Source of the DNA: Pseudomonadota bacterium
GTDB taxonomy: Bacteria > Pseudomonadota > Gammaproteobacteria > Burkholderiales > Burkholderiaceae_C
NCBI GenBank assembly: GCA_021808445.1
Contig: JAKBBP010000001.1
Location: forward strand, 1 to 64,000
DNA: 64,000 nt
Direction of reading: 5' to 3'
The notes under the pieces are model-generated. The model ran no database searches. It was not told where the DNA came from and saw nothing but the letters and a program-made list of their open reading frames with translations. Below, piece by piece: positions 22,159 through 30,834 of the stretch. A program made the position numbers and the translations under genes. The number at the start of each line of letters is the position of its first letter. The first letter of the stretch is position 1.

Positions 22159-23921
22159 GCCGGGCCTTGGGCGACCGCGACGGCGGGGCCGGCGTCCAGC
22201 AGGCTCTGGCCCGGACGCACGCGGGAGAACACGACCGGCTCATGCCGCACTTCCGGCTCGCCCTCGATCTCGCGCACCACCGTGTAGGTGGAGGCTTGCA
22301 GGTCCCCCGCGTCGGGGTGGTCCTCGCGGAAATGCGCGCCGCGGGAATTCTCCCGGCTGGCCGCCGCCGCCGTGATGGCGCGGCTGACCTGGATCAGGTT
22401 GCGCAGATTCATCCAGTCGTGCCAGCGCAGGTTGAAGGCGCGGTCGGCCGCGCCGACGCCGGAGGCCAGCAATCGCTCGTGCAGCTCGCGAAGGCGCGCG
22501 CGTGCGCGCGCCAGCCCCGTGGCGTCGCGCAGGATGCCCACGTCGTCCCACATGCAGGCGTAGAGCTGCTCGCGGATCTCCTCCAGGTCGCCCGGAGGCT
22601 GGCGCAGGGGGCGTTCGTGCTCGACCAGCGCACGCGCCACGGCCTGCGCATCCGGCTCGCGGCGTCCGGGGTTGCGCCGCATCCAGGCGGCCATGGTCTC
22701 TCCGGCGATGCCGCCGAAGACGGTGGAGTTGGCCACTCCGTTGCCGCCCAGGCGATTGGCGCCGTGCACCCCGCCGGTATCCTCGCCGGCCGCGAACAGG
22801 CCATGCATGGCGGTGCTGCAATCCGCCTCGAACTCCACGCCTCCCATCATGTAATGGGCGGTCGGGACGACCTCCACCAGCCCGCCGGCAAGATCGAAGC
22901 CACAGTCGGCGCAGCGCTCCACCATGCCCTTGAACTGGCTGCGCACCCGCTCGGCGCCGAGGTGGGACATCTGGATGTACACACCCCCCGCCGGCGTGGT
23001 CCGCCCGGCGCGCATCTCCGCGTAGATGGAGCGCGACACCACGTCGCGCGTGGCGCGTTCGGCACGCGGGTCGTAGTTGTGCATGAAGCGCTCGCCGGCG
23101 CCGTTGAGCAGCCAGCCACCAGCTCCGCGCAGCCCTTCCTCCAGCACCGTGCCGGTCATGCGCGTGTGTTCGCCGGCCAGCAGTCCCGTGGGATGGAACT
23201 GCACCATCTCCATGTCGCGCAGGCGCATGCCGGCGCGCAGCGCCATGGCCAGGCCGTCGCAGCTCTTGTCCCCCGAGGGGGTGTGGAAGCGGTACATGGT
23301 GGGGCCGCCGCCGGTGGCCAGCAGCACCGCGCCGGCGCGAACCAGCACGAAGTCGCCCGTGCGCATGTCGATCATCAGCACCGCGGCCAGGCCGCTGCCG
23401 TCGGCGGCGGGAATCAGCTCCACCGCGCGGTGCTCCTCGAGCCGTTCGATGCCGCGCGCCCAGACCTGTTCGGCCAGGCGGTTGATGATCTCGATGCCGG
23501 TCAGATCCCCCTTGTGCACGGTGCGGTCGAAGGTCTGGCCGGCAAAGGCCTTCTGGTGCACGGTGCCGTCGGGGTTGCGGTCGAAGAAGCAGCCGAGTTC
23601 ATTCTCGAGTTCATGGATGCGCTCCACCGCCTTGGTCACCAGGGTCCACGCCAGGTCCTGGCGCGCAAGCCATTTGCTGCCCTCGATGGTGTCCATGAAG
23701 TGGCGCTCCACCGAGTCGCCGGGGGCCAGTGCCACGTTGTAGCCGCCTTGCACCATGCGGGTGCAACCGCATTTGCCCAGCAGGCCCTTGACGGCCACGG
23801 TGATGGACAGCTCGGGCGCCGCCTGGTGCGCGTGCAGCGCCGCGAACAGTCCGGCTCCACCCGAGCCCAGGATCAGGATGTCGGTATCCAGCTGACGCAG
23901 CCCCGCGAGCTCCGTGCTCAT
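22155..23921 (-). CDS. Succinate dehydrogenase/fumarate reductase-like flavoprotein subunit
   Basis: A 588-residue FAD-binding dehydrogenase subunit. The FAD motif is DILILGSGGAGLFAALHA; substrate residues are in VQFHPTGLLAGEH, EEGLRGAGGWLLN, ERATRDVVSRS and PTAHYMMGGV. At the position of the His that carries covalent FAD in SdhA/FrdA the sequence is GKCGCTRMVQGGYN, with Cys53 instead, so FAD should be non-covalently bound. GAGG replaces the usual GEGG. Iron-sulfur and two membrane subunits are in the same operon, with a split fumarase. Substrate may be succinate/fumarate or a related dicarboxylate. Confidence 0.82.
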   Translation of the reverse strand: MSTELAGLRQLDTDILILGSGGAGLFAALHAHQAAPELSITVAVKGLLGKCGCTRMVQGGYNVALAPGDSVERHFMDTIEGSKWLARQDLAWTLVTKAVERIHELENELGCFFDRNPDGTVHQKAFAGQTFDRTVHKGDLTGIEIINRLAEQVWARGIERLEEHRAVELIPAADGSGLAAVLMIDMRTGDFVLVRAGAVLLATGGGPTMYRFHTPSGDKSCDGLAMALRAGMRLRDMEMVQFHPTGLLAGEHTRMTGTVLEEGLRGAGGWLLNGAGERFMHNYDPRAERATRDVVSRSIYAEMRAGRTTPAGGVYIQMSHLGAERVRSQFKGMVERCADCGFDLAGGLVEVVPTAHYMMGGVEFEADCSTAMHGLFAAGEDTGGVHGANRLGGNGVANSTVFGGIAGETMAAWMRRNPGRREPDAQAVARALVEHERPLRQPPGDLEEIREQLYACMWDDVGILRDATGLARARARLRELHERLLASGVGAADRAFNLRWHDWMNLRNLIQVSRAITAAAASRENSRGAHFREDHPDAGDLQASTYTVVREIEGEPEVRHEPVVFSRVRPGQSLLDAGPAVAVAQGPA

Positions 23922-24538
23922 GCGCGGGCTCCCGTGACGCCCAGCGCGGCCAGCACCTCCGAGCGGCGATCGCGCACTTGCGCGCGGACTTCGTCGTAGA
24001 GGCTGGCCCCGTGGCTGTCCATGCCCACCAGCAGGGGCCCGAAGTCACGGATGCGGAATTTCCACAGCGACTCGGGGTTGAGGTCATCGAGGTCGACGTC
24101 CTCGATCTGTTCGATCCAGGTGCTCTCCAGTGCCGCGGTGCCTCCCACGATGGCCAGGTACACGCCGCCGAGTTCACCCAGGGCGCGAAGCGAGTCCTCG
24201 CGCAGGCCCCCCTTGCCGACGATCATGCGCACGCCATGCTGCTGCATCAGCGGCCGCGTGAAGCGTTCCATGCGATCCGAGGTGGTGGTTCCGATGCACA
24301 CCGGGGCGTAGCCCGCCGGGTAGCGTGCATCCGCGGGTACCTTGCGCACGTTGGGCGCGGTGTGGATCACCGCATGGCCGCGCAGATCGAAGCGCGTGCT
24401 GCGCCCGCGGTCGAACATGTGGATCTGCGTGGCGTCACGGATACCGAACAGCGTCCGCTGCAGGGTCACCGTGTCGCCCACGCGCAGCGCGCGCACCTGC
24501 TCCTCGGTGGCGGGAGTGACGATCTCGTGGTGGGCCAT
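23918..24538 (-). CDS. Class I fumarase / tartrate dehydratase, beta subunit
   Basis: A 206-residue swivel-domain subunit (TtdB-like), partner of the alpha subunit upstream. Diagnostic parts are LRVGDTVTLQRTLFGIRDATQ, APVCIGTTTSDRMERF, IVGKGGLREDSL and VGGTAALES. The C-terminal part, MDSHGASLYDEVRAQV, is typical. With the alpha subunit it would hydrate fumarate or dehydrate tartrate, malate or mesaconate-type acids. The ATG at 24538 lies 5 bases after the alpha stop; an overlapping ATG at 24556 is possible. Its stop overlaps the flavoprotein start. Confidence 0.87.
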   Translation of the reverse strand: MAHHEIVTPATEEQVRALRVGDTVTLQRTLFGIRDATQIHMFDRGRSTRFDLRGHAVIHTAPNVRKVPADARYPAGYAPVCIGTTTSDRMERFTRPLMQQHGVRMIVGKGGLREDSLRALGELGGVYLAIVGGTAALESTWIEQIEDVDLDDLNPESLWKFRIRDFGPLLVGMDSHGASLYDEVRAQVRDRRSEVLAALGVTGARA

Positions 24539-24543
24539 GGTCT

Positions 24544-25419
24544 TCAGAACCCCCATTGCACGCCGGCCGCGCTCAGGCGCGCGCTGGCGCGGCGCGCCGA
24601 GTGGCATTGCATGTTCACGGCCACCGGATTCATGGTGATGTGGGTGGCGGCCAGCTCGATGTGCACGGCAAAGGAGGTGGAGTCTCCGCCCAGGCCCTGC
24701 GGTCCCACGCCCAGGCCGTTGACGGCCAGCGTGAGCTGGCTCTCCAGTGCGGCGCCATCGGGGTCCGCGCATGTCGTGCCCAGCGCCCGCGTGGCGGCCC
24801 GCTTGGCGAGCGCGACGCACAGATCCGAGGTTCCGCCGATGCCCACGCCGACGATGGTGGGCGGGCAGGTCTTGCCCCCGGCGGCGATCACACAGTCGAC
24901 GACAAAGGTCTTGATGGCATCGATGCCCTCCGCCGGAATCGCCATCTTGAGGAAGGAGTTGTTCTCCGAGCCGCTGCCCTTGGGGATCATCTCCAGTTCC
25001 AGAACGCCCGGGGCGTCGATGAAGTCGACATGGATCACCGGGACCTCGATGCCGCAGGAAGTGTGCTCGTTGCGCCGGGTCAGCGGATGCACCACGGAGG
25101 AGCGCAAGGGATGCTCGCGGGTGGCACGCTCGCAGCCGCGGCGCACCGCGGCCTTCAGCGCATGGCCGTCGAAGCGCAGGCCGCTGCCGATGCGCAGGTT
25201 GTAGATGGGCACGCCCGTGTCCTGGCACAGCAGGTTGTCTGTGCGCTCGGCCACCTCGATGTTGGTGACCATGGTGCGCAGCACCGACTTCGCGCGCCCC
25301 GAGGTCTCCGAGGCCTGCAGGCGCGAGAAGCCCTGCTTGATGTCGGGAGGCAGCATCTTGAGCGCGCGTAGGTAAAGCTCGCGCGCGATGTCCTCGACCA
25401 CCTGTGCTTGTACGTCCAT
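24544..25419 (-). CDS. Class I fumarase / tartrate dehydratase, alpha subunit
   Basis: A 291-residue iron-sulfur subunit (TtdA-like). The three cluster ligands are visible in LLCQDTGVPIYN, GGKTCPPTIVGVGIGG and NMQCHSARRA; NEHTSCGIEVPV and PKGSGSENNSF line the active site. Length is close to E. coli TtdA (about 300). As heterodimer or heterotetramer with the beta subunit it is a split class I fumarase or L-tartrate dehydratase; sequence alone does not separate these, and mesaconase activity also occurs in class I fumarases. Its place between the membrane anchor and flavoprotein genes links it to succinate/fumarate-type chemistry. Confidence 0.88.
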   Translation of the reverse strand: MDVQAQVVEDIARELYLRALKMLPPDIKQGFSRLQASETSGRAKSVLRTMVTNIEVAERTDNLLCQDTGVPIYNLRIGSGLRFDGHALKAAVRRGCERATREHPLRSSVVHPLTRRNEHTSCGIEVPVIHVDFIDAPGVLELEMIPKGSGSENNSFLKMAIPAEGIDAIKTFVVDCVIAAGGKTCPPTIVGVGIGGTSDLCVALAKRAATRALGTTCADPDGAALESQLTLAVNGLGVGPQGLGGDSTSFAVHIELAATHITMNPVAVNMQCHSARRASARLSAAGVQWGF

Positions 25420-25444
25420 GTCCGTGCGTTCCTTGTCGCGCCGC

Positions 25445-25828
25445 TCAGCCCAGCAGCGCCAGCGCGTAGGCCATGCCGGCGGCCAGCGCGACCCCCAGCG
25501 AAAGGGCGATCCAGTCCTTGCGCAGCCCCGACCAGGGGCCGAACTCGATCAGCAGCAGCCGAAGCCCCCCGGTCATGTGCAGGGCCAGCAGGCTGACCAG
25601 CCCCCATTCGGCCACGTGTACCAGCGGCTGGTCGGCCCAGCGCACGAAGCCCTGCAGCGCATCGGCGCCGTGCAGCGCCTGCCCGAGGGCCCAGAAGTGC
25701 AGGGGCAGGAAGACCGCGAGCAGCAGTCCGGATACCCGATGCAGCCAGAAGGCCCACCAGGCGGGGTGGCGACGCGCGCGCAGATCATTGCGCCGGCGCG
25801 TCGGGCTCGCAGGGCTGCTCAGGCCCAT
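25445..25828 (-). CDS. Succinate dehydrogenase-like cytochrome b membrane subunit (C-type)
   Basis: A 127-residue inner-membrane protein with three helices. WLHRVSGLLLAVFLPLHFWA gives the conserved H-R-x-x-G motif, and ALHMTGGLRLLLIEFG provides a possible haem-ligand His in helix two. The length suits SdhC. It overlaps the preceding anchor gene by 10 bases and is followed by the fumarase alpha gene. With the neighbouring anchor, iron-sulfur and FAD subunits it completes a four-subunit quinone-linked complex. Confidence 0.75.
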   Translation of the reverse strand: MGLSSPASPTRRRNDLRARRHPAWWAFWLHRVSGLLLAVFLPLHFWALGQALHGADALQGFVRWADQPLVHVAEWGLVSLLALHMTGGLRLLLIEFGPWSGLRKDWIALSLGVALAAGMAYALALLG

Positions 25829-26181
25829 GTCAGCCCCCAGACAGCGCGCAGCCCTGCCGCCAGCAAGAGCACGGAGAACACCGCGCCCAGCGCGAGGGCC
25901 GCTCGCTCGCTCCAGCCCAGCCATTCCTCGGCGATGCGCGCCACCCCCACCGGCACATGCGCCGCGCAGGCCAGCACGAACAGGGCGTAGAAGGCGGCGA
26001 AGCCCAGGCTGTGGTGCAGGCGGCTCAGGATGGCCTGGGCGCTCAGGCCCTGGCGCACCGCCAGCACGATGATCACCAGGTGGGCCAGCACCAGCGGGGC
26101 CAGCAAGGCGGCGCTGGCCCTCTGCAGCAGCCACAGGCGCGATTGCAGCCGGGCGGTGCCGGCAAGGGACTGCGTGCTCAT
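25819..26181 (-). CDS. Succinate dehydrogenase-like membrane anchor subunit (D-type)
   Basis: A 120-residue protein with three helices: LLAPLVLAHLVIIVLAV, LGFAAFYALFVLACAAHVPV and LALGAVFSVLLLAAG. His residues in VLAHLV and CAAHVP are candidates for haem ligation. GVARIAEEW after helix two resembles HxPxGLRxI of anchor subunits. The ATG at 26181 overlaps the stop of the iron-sulfur subunit gene, as expected in a tightly coupled sdh operon. Confidence 0.72.
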   Translation of the reverse strand: MSTQSLAGTARLQSRLWLLQRASAALLAPLVLAHLVIIVLAVRQGLSAQAILSRLHHSLGFAAFYALFVLACAAHVPVGVARIAEEWLGWSERAALALGAVFSVLLLAAGLRAVWGLTWA

Positions 26182-26912
26182 GGCCGCGTCCTCAGGCTCA
26201 GGCGCTTGAGCCCGGCCATGGCGCCTGTCGGGGCGATGCCCTTGGGACAGCGCTCGGTGCAGGAACCCTGGGTGTGGCAGGCATGGCAACCGCGGTTGCC
26301 CGAGACCGCCTGCAGGCGGGCTTCGCGCTGTACGTCACGCTCGTCGTTGACCAGGGTCCAGGCGCGGTTCAGGGCGGCAGGGCCGAGGAATTCCGGGCGC
26401 CAGGAGACCACGTCGCAGGAACCGTAGCAAACCCCGCAGCCGATGCATTCGATGCCGGCATCGGCCGCGCGGCGCCGGGCGCTGGCCGGATCCACCCGCG
26501 CGAAGTCCTCATGGCGGCTTCGGCTGCCGTGGAATCGGCCCATGGCGCCGGCCCATTTGTCGAAGAACTCGCGCATGTCCACTGCCAGGTCCTTGATCAC
26601 CGGCAGGTTGGGCAGGGGTGCGATCTCCAGCTCGCCGGCCGCCGAGGCCACCCGCGACACGTGGGTGCGGCAGGTCCAGCGCGCCACGCCGTTGACCTGC
26701 ATGGCGCAGGAGCCGCACATGCCCACACGGCAGGCATAGCGATAGCTCAGATCCGGGTCGAGGCGGCGCTGGATGTAGGTGACCACGTCGAGCACGGTCT
26801 GGCTGGGCAGGCGGGGTACCTCGTAGCGCACGAAGTCGCCGCTGTGCTTGCCGCGCCAGACCGACACACGCAACACGGCCGGGGCGGAATCGGGATCGGG
26901 GGCGGCGGACAT
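26178..26912 (-). CDS. Succinate dehydrogenase/fumarate reductase-like iron-sulfur subunit
   Basis: A 244-residue electron-transfer subunit. The N-terminal domain has the [2Fe-2S] pattern YACRVGMCGSCAMQVNG with a fourth Cys in WTCRTHV; the C-terminal domain has CIGCGVCYGSCDVV and CHACHTQGSCTERCPKGI for the [4Fe-4S] and [3Fe-4S] clusters. It passes electrons between the flavoprotein and quinone. First gene of the leftward operon; the start at 26912 is chosen over 26945 because the family begins shortly after it. The 127-base gap to the divergent LysR gene holds the promoter. Confidence 0.88.
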   Translation of the reverse strand: MSAAPDPDSAPAVLRVSVWRGKHSGDFVRYEVPRLPSQTVLDVVTYIQRRLDPDLSYRYACRVGMCGSCAMQVNGVARWTCRTHVSRVASAAGELEIAPLPNLPVIKDLAVDMREFFDKWAGAMGRFHGSRSRHEDFARVDPASARRRAADAGIECIGCGVCYGSCDVVSWRPEFLGPAALNRAWTLVNDERDVQREARLQAVSGNRGCHACHTQGSCTERCPKGIAPTGAMAGLKRLSLRTRP

Positions 26913-27039
26913 GGGGAAGCGCGGCGAGAGGCAATGCGAAGGCATTGTGGTGGAGTCCGAGGAAAATCAAAAGCGAATGTTTGTTTGTGCCAGACCAAGA
27001 AAAACTTTAGGATGAGCCTTTGTCCCGGGGCTCCCTGCC

Positions 27040-27933
27040 GTGTCGTCCATCCGCAGCCTGCGCACCTTCCTGGCCGTCGCCCGCCTGGGCTCCTTCGCCG
27101 CGGCCGGCGCCGAGGTGGGCCTGACCGCGGCTGCCGTGGGGCTGCGCATGCGTGCGCTGGAACAGGACCTGGGCCAGGCGCTGTTCGAACGCGGCGCGCG
27201 CTCGGTGCTGCTCAACCCCGGGGGCCGGGCCATGGTCGGGCGGGTCGAGCAGATCCTGAGCGCCTACGATGCGCTGGCCGGGCAGGAGGATGACGGCAGC
27301 CTCAGCGGGACCGTGGTCGTGGGCGCGCTGGTCTCCGCCCTGATGGGAGCCTTCGCCGATGCCCTTCGCGCCGTCAAGCGCGACCACCCCCGTCTGCAGG
27401 TGAAGATCTTTGCCGGGCTGTCCAGCGACTTCGTCGCACGCGTCGAGCGCGGCGAGCTCGACGCCGCGGTGGTCACGCGCCCTCCCCAGGGGCTGCGCCC
27501 GGGGCTGCGCTGGACCGAGCTGTACACGGAGCCGATGGTGCTGATCGTGCCGCGCAAGCCGCAATTCGAACTTCCGGCCCAGGTGCTCGCCACGCTGCAG
27601 CAGGCACCGTTCATTCGCTTCGACCGTCACACCTGGACCGGCCTGCTGGTCGACGAAGTGCTGCGCCGCTGTGGCGCGCGCTCGCGTGACGAGATGGAGC
27701 TCAACTCGGTGGAGGCGATCATCGAGATCGTGCGACAGGGCTTCGGGGTGTCCATCGTGCCCCGCCTGGCCCATGTGAACTGGAGCGGTGACCGGGCGCT
27801 TCGGGTGCTGGAACTGCCGGGGGCCAGGGTGCAGCGGCGCGTCGGCCTGATCGAGCGCGCCAGCCACGCACGCAGCGGCTTCACGGAGGCGATCAAGCGC
27901 CACCCCTTCGTGCCCGTGGACGAAGCCGGCTGA
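27040..27933 (+). CDS. LysR-family transcriptional regulator
   Basis: A 297-residue regulator. The N-terminal winged helix reads SIRSLRTFLAVARLGSFAAA, then LTAAAVGLRMRALEQDLGQALFERG, followed by a substrate-binding domain of two lobes (VVVGALVSALMGAFADALR, MVLIVPRKPQF, GFGVSIVPRLA). GTG start at 27040. It is divergent from the oxidoreductase/fumarase operon and is the obvious candidate to control it in response to a dicarboxylate. Helix-turn-helix residues deviate slightly from the norm (AAGAEVGLTAAAVGLRM), without losing the pattern. Confidence 0.92.
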   Translation: MSSIRSLRTFLAVARLGSFAAAGAEVGLTAAAVGLRMRALEQDLGQALFERGARSVLLNPGGRAMVGRVEQILSAYDALAGQEDDGSLSGTVVVGALVSALMGAFADALRAVKRDHPRLQVKIFAGLSSDFVARVERGELDAAVVTRPPQGLRPGLRWTELYTEPMVLIVPRKPQFELPAQVLATLQQAPFIRFDRHTWTGLLVDEVLRRCGARSRDEMELNSVEAIIEIVRQGFGVSIVPRLAHVNWSGDRALRVLELPGARVQRRVGLIERASHARSGFTEAIKRHPFVPVDEAG

Positions 27934-27994
27934 GTTTCCCGCCGCGGCGTGGCGTGGCCCCGGGGCCGCCTTCGCCGACGAGGCCGAGCCTGGC

Positions 27995-28333
27995 TCAGCG
28001 CGCGGCGGAGCCCGCGGGCAGGGCGGCGCTGGCGGCGCCGGCCGGCACGATCATGACCTGGAAGTACCACTGCGCCGAGGCCGCACCGGGATTGGCCACC
28101 ACCGCGCGCGCCACGCCGCCGATGCGCCGGTAACCCAGGCGTTCGCAGCCGGCCACCAGCGAGGCCAGATCGGAGGGGGAGCTCGCGCGCAGGCTGACGT
28201 AGGCGTCGCGCCCCGGAGCGCTGGAGCAGCGCTGCGGGGGCTGCGCGCCCGCAGCGGAGGCTGGCAGGCCGGCCTCCGCAGGCCGGGCGCAGACGACCAC
28301 CGCCAGCAGCGCGGCGGCGGGCAACGTCCTCAT
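27995..28333 (-). CDS. Small exported protein with DUF1737-like domain
   Basis: A 112-residue protein with a signal peptide (MRTLPAAALLAVVVCARPAEA). The mature part, YVSLRASSPSDLASLVAGC then RIGGVARAV and WYFQVMIVPAG, follows the DUF1737 pattern (a long-range gap of strand, helix, W/Y-x-x-x-GG, strand). Function is unknown. Its start overlaps the stop of the GntR regulator gene (ATGA), so both are co-transcribed; relation to malonate use is unclear. It converges on the LysR gene. Confidence 0.55.
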   Translation of the reverse strand: MRTLPAAALLAVVVCARPAEAGLPASAAGAQPPQRCSSAPGRDAYVSLRASSPSDLASLVAGCERLGYRRIGGVARAVVANPGAASAQWYFQVMIVPAGAASAALPAGSAAR

Positions 28334-29025
28334 GCGCCTGCCGGCTCCGGCACGGCTGGCTGGCTGGCCTGCCAGTGGGCCAGCGCCGCCATCAGGTCGG
28401 CGAAGCGTTCGCCCTGCACGACCACATGGGCACGCAGAGCCTGTGCGGCCACGTCTCCCTCCCCGGCGATGATCGCGTCCACCACCGCCTGATGCTCGGA
28501 ATAGGAGGCGCCGAGCCGCCCCTTCACACGCAGCTGGAGGCGCCGGTACGGCCGCAGCCGGCGGCTCAGCGCGAGCGCCTGCTCATGCAGGAATTCGCTG
28601 TGGCTGCCCGCGTAGATCAAGTGATGGAAGCGTTCGTTGAGGTGGTAGTAGCGGTCGGCGTCGCCGTCGCTGCGCGCGGCCTCGCAGGCGCGGTGCGCGG
28701 CCAGCAATTCCACGCGTTCCTCGTCGCTCATGCGCCTCGAGGCATGGCGCCCGCACATGGCCTCGAGTTCGGCCATGACCTCGAACATCTCGATCAGGCG
28801 CCGCGCGCCGAGCTCCGCGACCGCGGCACCACGGCGGTGGCGCATGTCCACCATGCCGGTGGCGGCGAGTTGCAGCAAGGCCTCGCGCACGGGCGTGCGC
28901 GACACCTTGTATTGGCGGGCCAGTTCGACTTCGTCCAGCGGTGCACCGGGGGCCAGGGTCCCGGTGGCGATCGATTCCTCGATGCTTTCACGCAGCTGGT
29001 CGGCCAGGGAAGCATTCTTGTCCAT
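28330..29025 (-). CDS. GntR-family regulator with FCD domain, probable malonate regulator
   Basis: A 231-residue FadR-type regulator. The winged helix is LRESIEESIATGTLAPGAPL, then ELARQYKVSRTPVREALLQL; the C-terminal FCD domain has the metal-ligand pattern in YYHLNERFHHLIYAGS and EHQAVVDAI...RAHV. It diverges from mdcA and would repress the malonate operon until malonate or malonyl-CoA is present, as MatR/MdcY-type regulators do. ATG codons at 29025 and 29034 are both possible. The stop overlaps the downstream small exported protein gene. Confidence 0.88.
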   Translation of the reverse strand: MDKNASLADQLRESIEESIATGTLAPGAPLDEVELARQYKVSRTPVREALLQLAATGMVDMRHRRGAAVAELGARRLIEMFEVMAELEAMCGRHASRRMSDEERVELLAAHRACEAARSDGDADRYYHLNERFHHLIYAGSHSEFLHEQALALSRRLRPYRRLQLRVKGRLGASYSEHQAVVDAIIAGEGDVAAQALRAHVVVQGERFADLMAALAHWQASQPAVPEPAGA

Positions 29026-29100
29026 GGCCTCCATCGTAGGGCCTCGCCAGGGGGAATGCACCTGTTTCCGGGCTTCCGTACAGGAAAACCCTGGTTTTGC

Positions 29101-29146
29101 AATACACGTGAATCCGTGAAAAATACAGGAAACTAAATCTTGTATT
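29101..29146. promoter_or_regulatory. Candidate operator of the malonate operon
   Basis: AATACA occurs at 29101 and 29122 and its complement TGTATT at 29141, about 20 bases apart, within the AT-rich divergent promoter between the GntR/FCD gene and mdcA. GntR/FCD regulators bind TNGTNNNACNA-like dyads; no perfect match is seen, so this is a tentative site. Confidence 0.35.
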
Positions 29147-29166
29147 TTGACGGAGTCGTTCCGATC

Positions 29167-30834
29167 ATGCCCAGCGAATCCCCAGCCACCCCTGCCGGCG
29201 AAGCCCCGCGTTGGGCGCGGCGCGCTGCCGCGAAGGCCCGGAGGCTGGGCGCGGTGGCCCACCTGGCGGATGGATGCGTCCTGCCGACCCATCAGCTGGA
29301 GCGGGCGCTGGCGCTGCTGCTGCGCCCCGGCGACCGCGTCGCCCTGGAGGGCAACAACCAGAAGCAGGCCGACTTCCTCTCGCGCAGCCTGGCGCGCCTG
29401 GATCCTGCGCAGGTCCATGACCTTCACCTGCTGATCTCCAGCATCAGCCGCCCGGAACACCTGGACCTGTTCGAGCGCGGAATCGCGCGCCGTCTGGACT
29501 TTTCCTTTGCCGGGCCCCAGAGCCTGCGCGTGGCCCAGCTCATCGAAGACGGCAGGCTCGAGGTCGGCGCGATCCACACCTACGTGGAGCTGTACGCGCG
29601 CATGCTCATCGATCTGCAGCCCGATGTCGCCCTGGTGTGCGCCGACAAGGCCGACGCGCAGGGCAACCTGTACACCGGACCGAATACCGAGGACACCCCC
29701 ACCATCGTCGAAGCCACGGCGTTTCGACAGGGCATTGTCATCGCGCAGGTCAACGAGATCTGCGGCGAGCTTCCACGCGTGGATATCCCGGGTTCCTGGG
29801 TCGATTGGGTCGTGGTGGCCGATCGGCCCTTCGCCATCGAGCCCCTCTTCACCCGGGATCCCCGGCACATCACCGACCTGCAGGTGCTCATGGGCATGAT
29901 GGCCATCCGGGGCATCTACGAGCGCTATGGCATCACGTCGCTGAACCATGGCATCGGCTTCGACACGGCGGCCATCGAGCTGCTGCTGCCCACCTACGGT
30001 GAGTCGCTGGGCCTCAAAGGCAAGATCTGTCGCAACTGGGCTCTGAACCCGCATCCCACCCTGATCCCGGCCATCGAGAGCGGCTGGGTGGAAAGCGTGC
30101 ACTGCTTCGGCAGCGAGGTGGGCATGGAGCGCTACATCGAGGCGCGTCCGGACATCTTTTTCGTGGGCCGTGACGGCAGCCTGCGCTCCAACCGCGTGCT
30201 GTGCCAGATGGCCGGGCAGTACGGGGTGGACATGTTCATCGGCTCCACCCTGCAAATGGACGGCGATGCGAATTCCTCGACCGTCACGCTGGGTCGTCTG
30301 ACCGGCTTCGGCGGCGCGCCGAACATGGGGCATGACCCGCGAGGCCGGCGCCATGCCACGCCCGCCTGGCTGCAGCTGATCACCGCGGACAGCCCGGTGG
30401 TGCGTGGCCGCAAGCTGGTGGTGCAGCTGATCGAGACCTTCCAGAGCGGAGGCGTGCCGGCGCTGGTGGAGTCCCTGGACGCCGTGGAGGTGGGCCGCCG
30501 GAGCGGCATGCCGATCGCGCCGGTGATGATCTACGGGGATGACGTCACCCACGTGGTCACCGAGGAGGGCATCGCCTATCTGTACAAGGCGCAGGGCGAG
30601 CAGGAGCGGCGCGACGCGCTGGCCGCGGTGGCCGGCGTGACACCCATCGGGCAGCGGGTGAACGCGCAGCGGGTCGAGCAGTTGCGCCAGCGCGGCCTGG
30701 TCGCCTTCGCCTCCGACCTGGGGGTCAGCCCGCTGCAGGCCCAGCGCTCCATGCTGGCCGCGCGCAGCATCGAGGACCTCGTCGCCTGGTCCGGCGGGCT
30801 GTACCAGCCTCCCGCGCGCTTTCGCAGCTGGTGA
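29167..30834 (+). CDS. mdcA: Malonate decarboxylase alpha subunit (acetyl-S-ACP:malonate ACP transferase)
   Basis: Transfers the acyl carrier from acetyl- to malonyl-thioester in biotin-independent malonate decarboxylase. The 555 residues have the family length and a CoA-transferase-like fold: CVLPTHQLERALALLLRPGD, VEGNNQKQADFL-like LEGNNQKQADFL, DKADAQGNLYTGPNTEDTP, and GFGGAPNMGHDPRGRRHAT near 390. GGAG precedes the ATG at 29167; the open frame extends to 29140. First gene of an eight-gene unit in the canonical order A-B-C-D-E-G-H. Cytoplasmic. Confidence 0.97.
   Translation: MPSESPATPAGEAPRWARRAAAKARRLGAVAHLADGCVLPTHQLERALALLLRPGDRVALEGNNQKQADFLSRSLARLDPAQVHDLHLLISSISRPEHLDLFERGIARRLDFSFAGPQSLRVAQLIEDGRLEVGAIHTYVELYARMLIDLQPDVALVCADKADAQGNLYTGPNTEDTPTIVEATAFRQGIVIAQVNEICGELPRVDIPGSWVDWVVVADRPFAIEPLFTRDPRHITDLQVLMGMMAIRGIYERYGITSLNHGIGFDTAAIELLLPTYGESLGLKGKICRNWALNPHPTLIPAIESGWVESVHCFGSEVGMERYIEARPDIFFVGRDGSLRSNRVLCQMAGQYGVDMFIGSTLQMDGDANSSTVTLGRLTGFGGAPNMGHDPRGRRHATPAWLQLITADSPVVRGRKLVVQLIETFQSGGVPALVESLDAVEVGRRSGMPIAPVMIYGDDVTHVVTEEGIAYLYKAQGEQERRDALAAVAGVTPIGQRVNAQRVEQLRQRGLVAFASDLGVSPLQAQRSMLAARSIEDLVAWSGGLYQPPARFRSW

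Noticed and set aside
22155-23921. Reading the flavoprotein as L-aspartate oxidase (NadB)
   Set aside because: Lack of covalent-FAD His is NadB-like, but the adjacent iron-sulfur and two membrane anchor subunits show a quinone-linked complex, and no nadA or nadC is nearby.
27956-27967. GGCCCCGGGGCC palindrome after the LysR gene as a terminator
   Set aside because: A 12-base palindrome with no loop and no T-run; common by chance in such GC-rich DNA.
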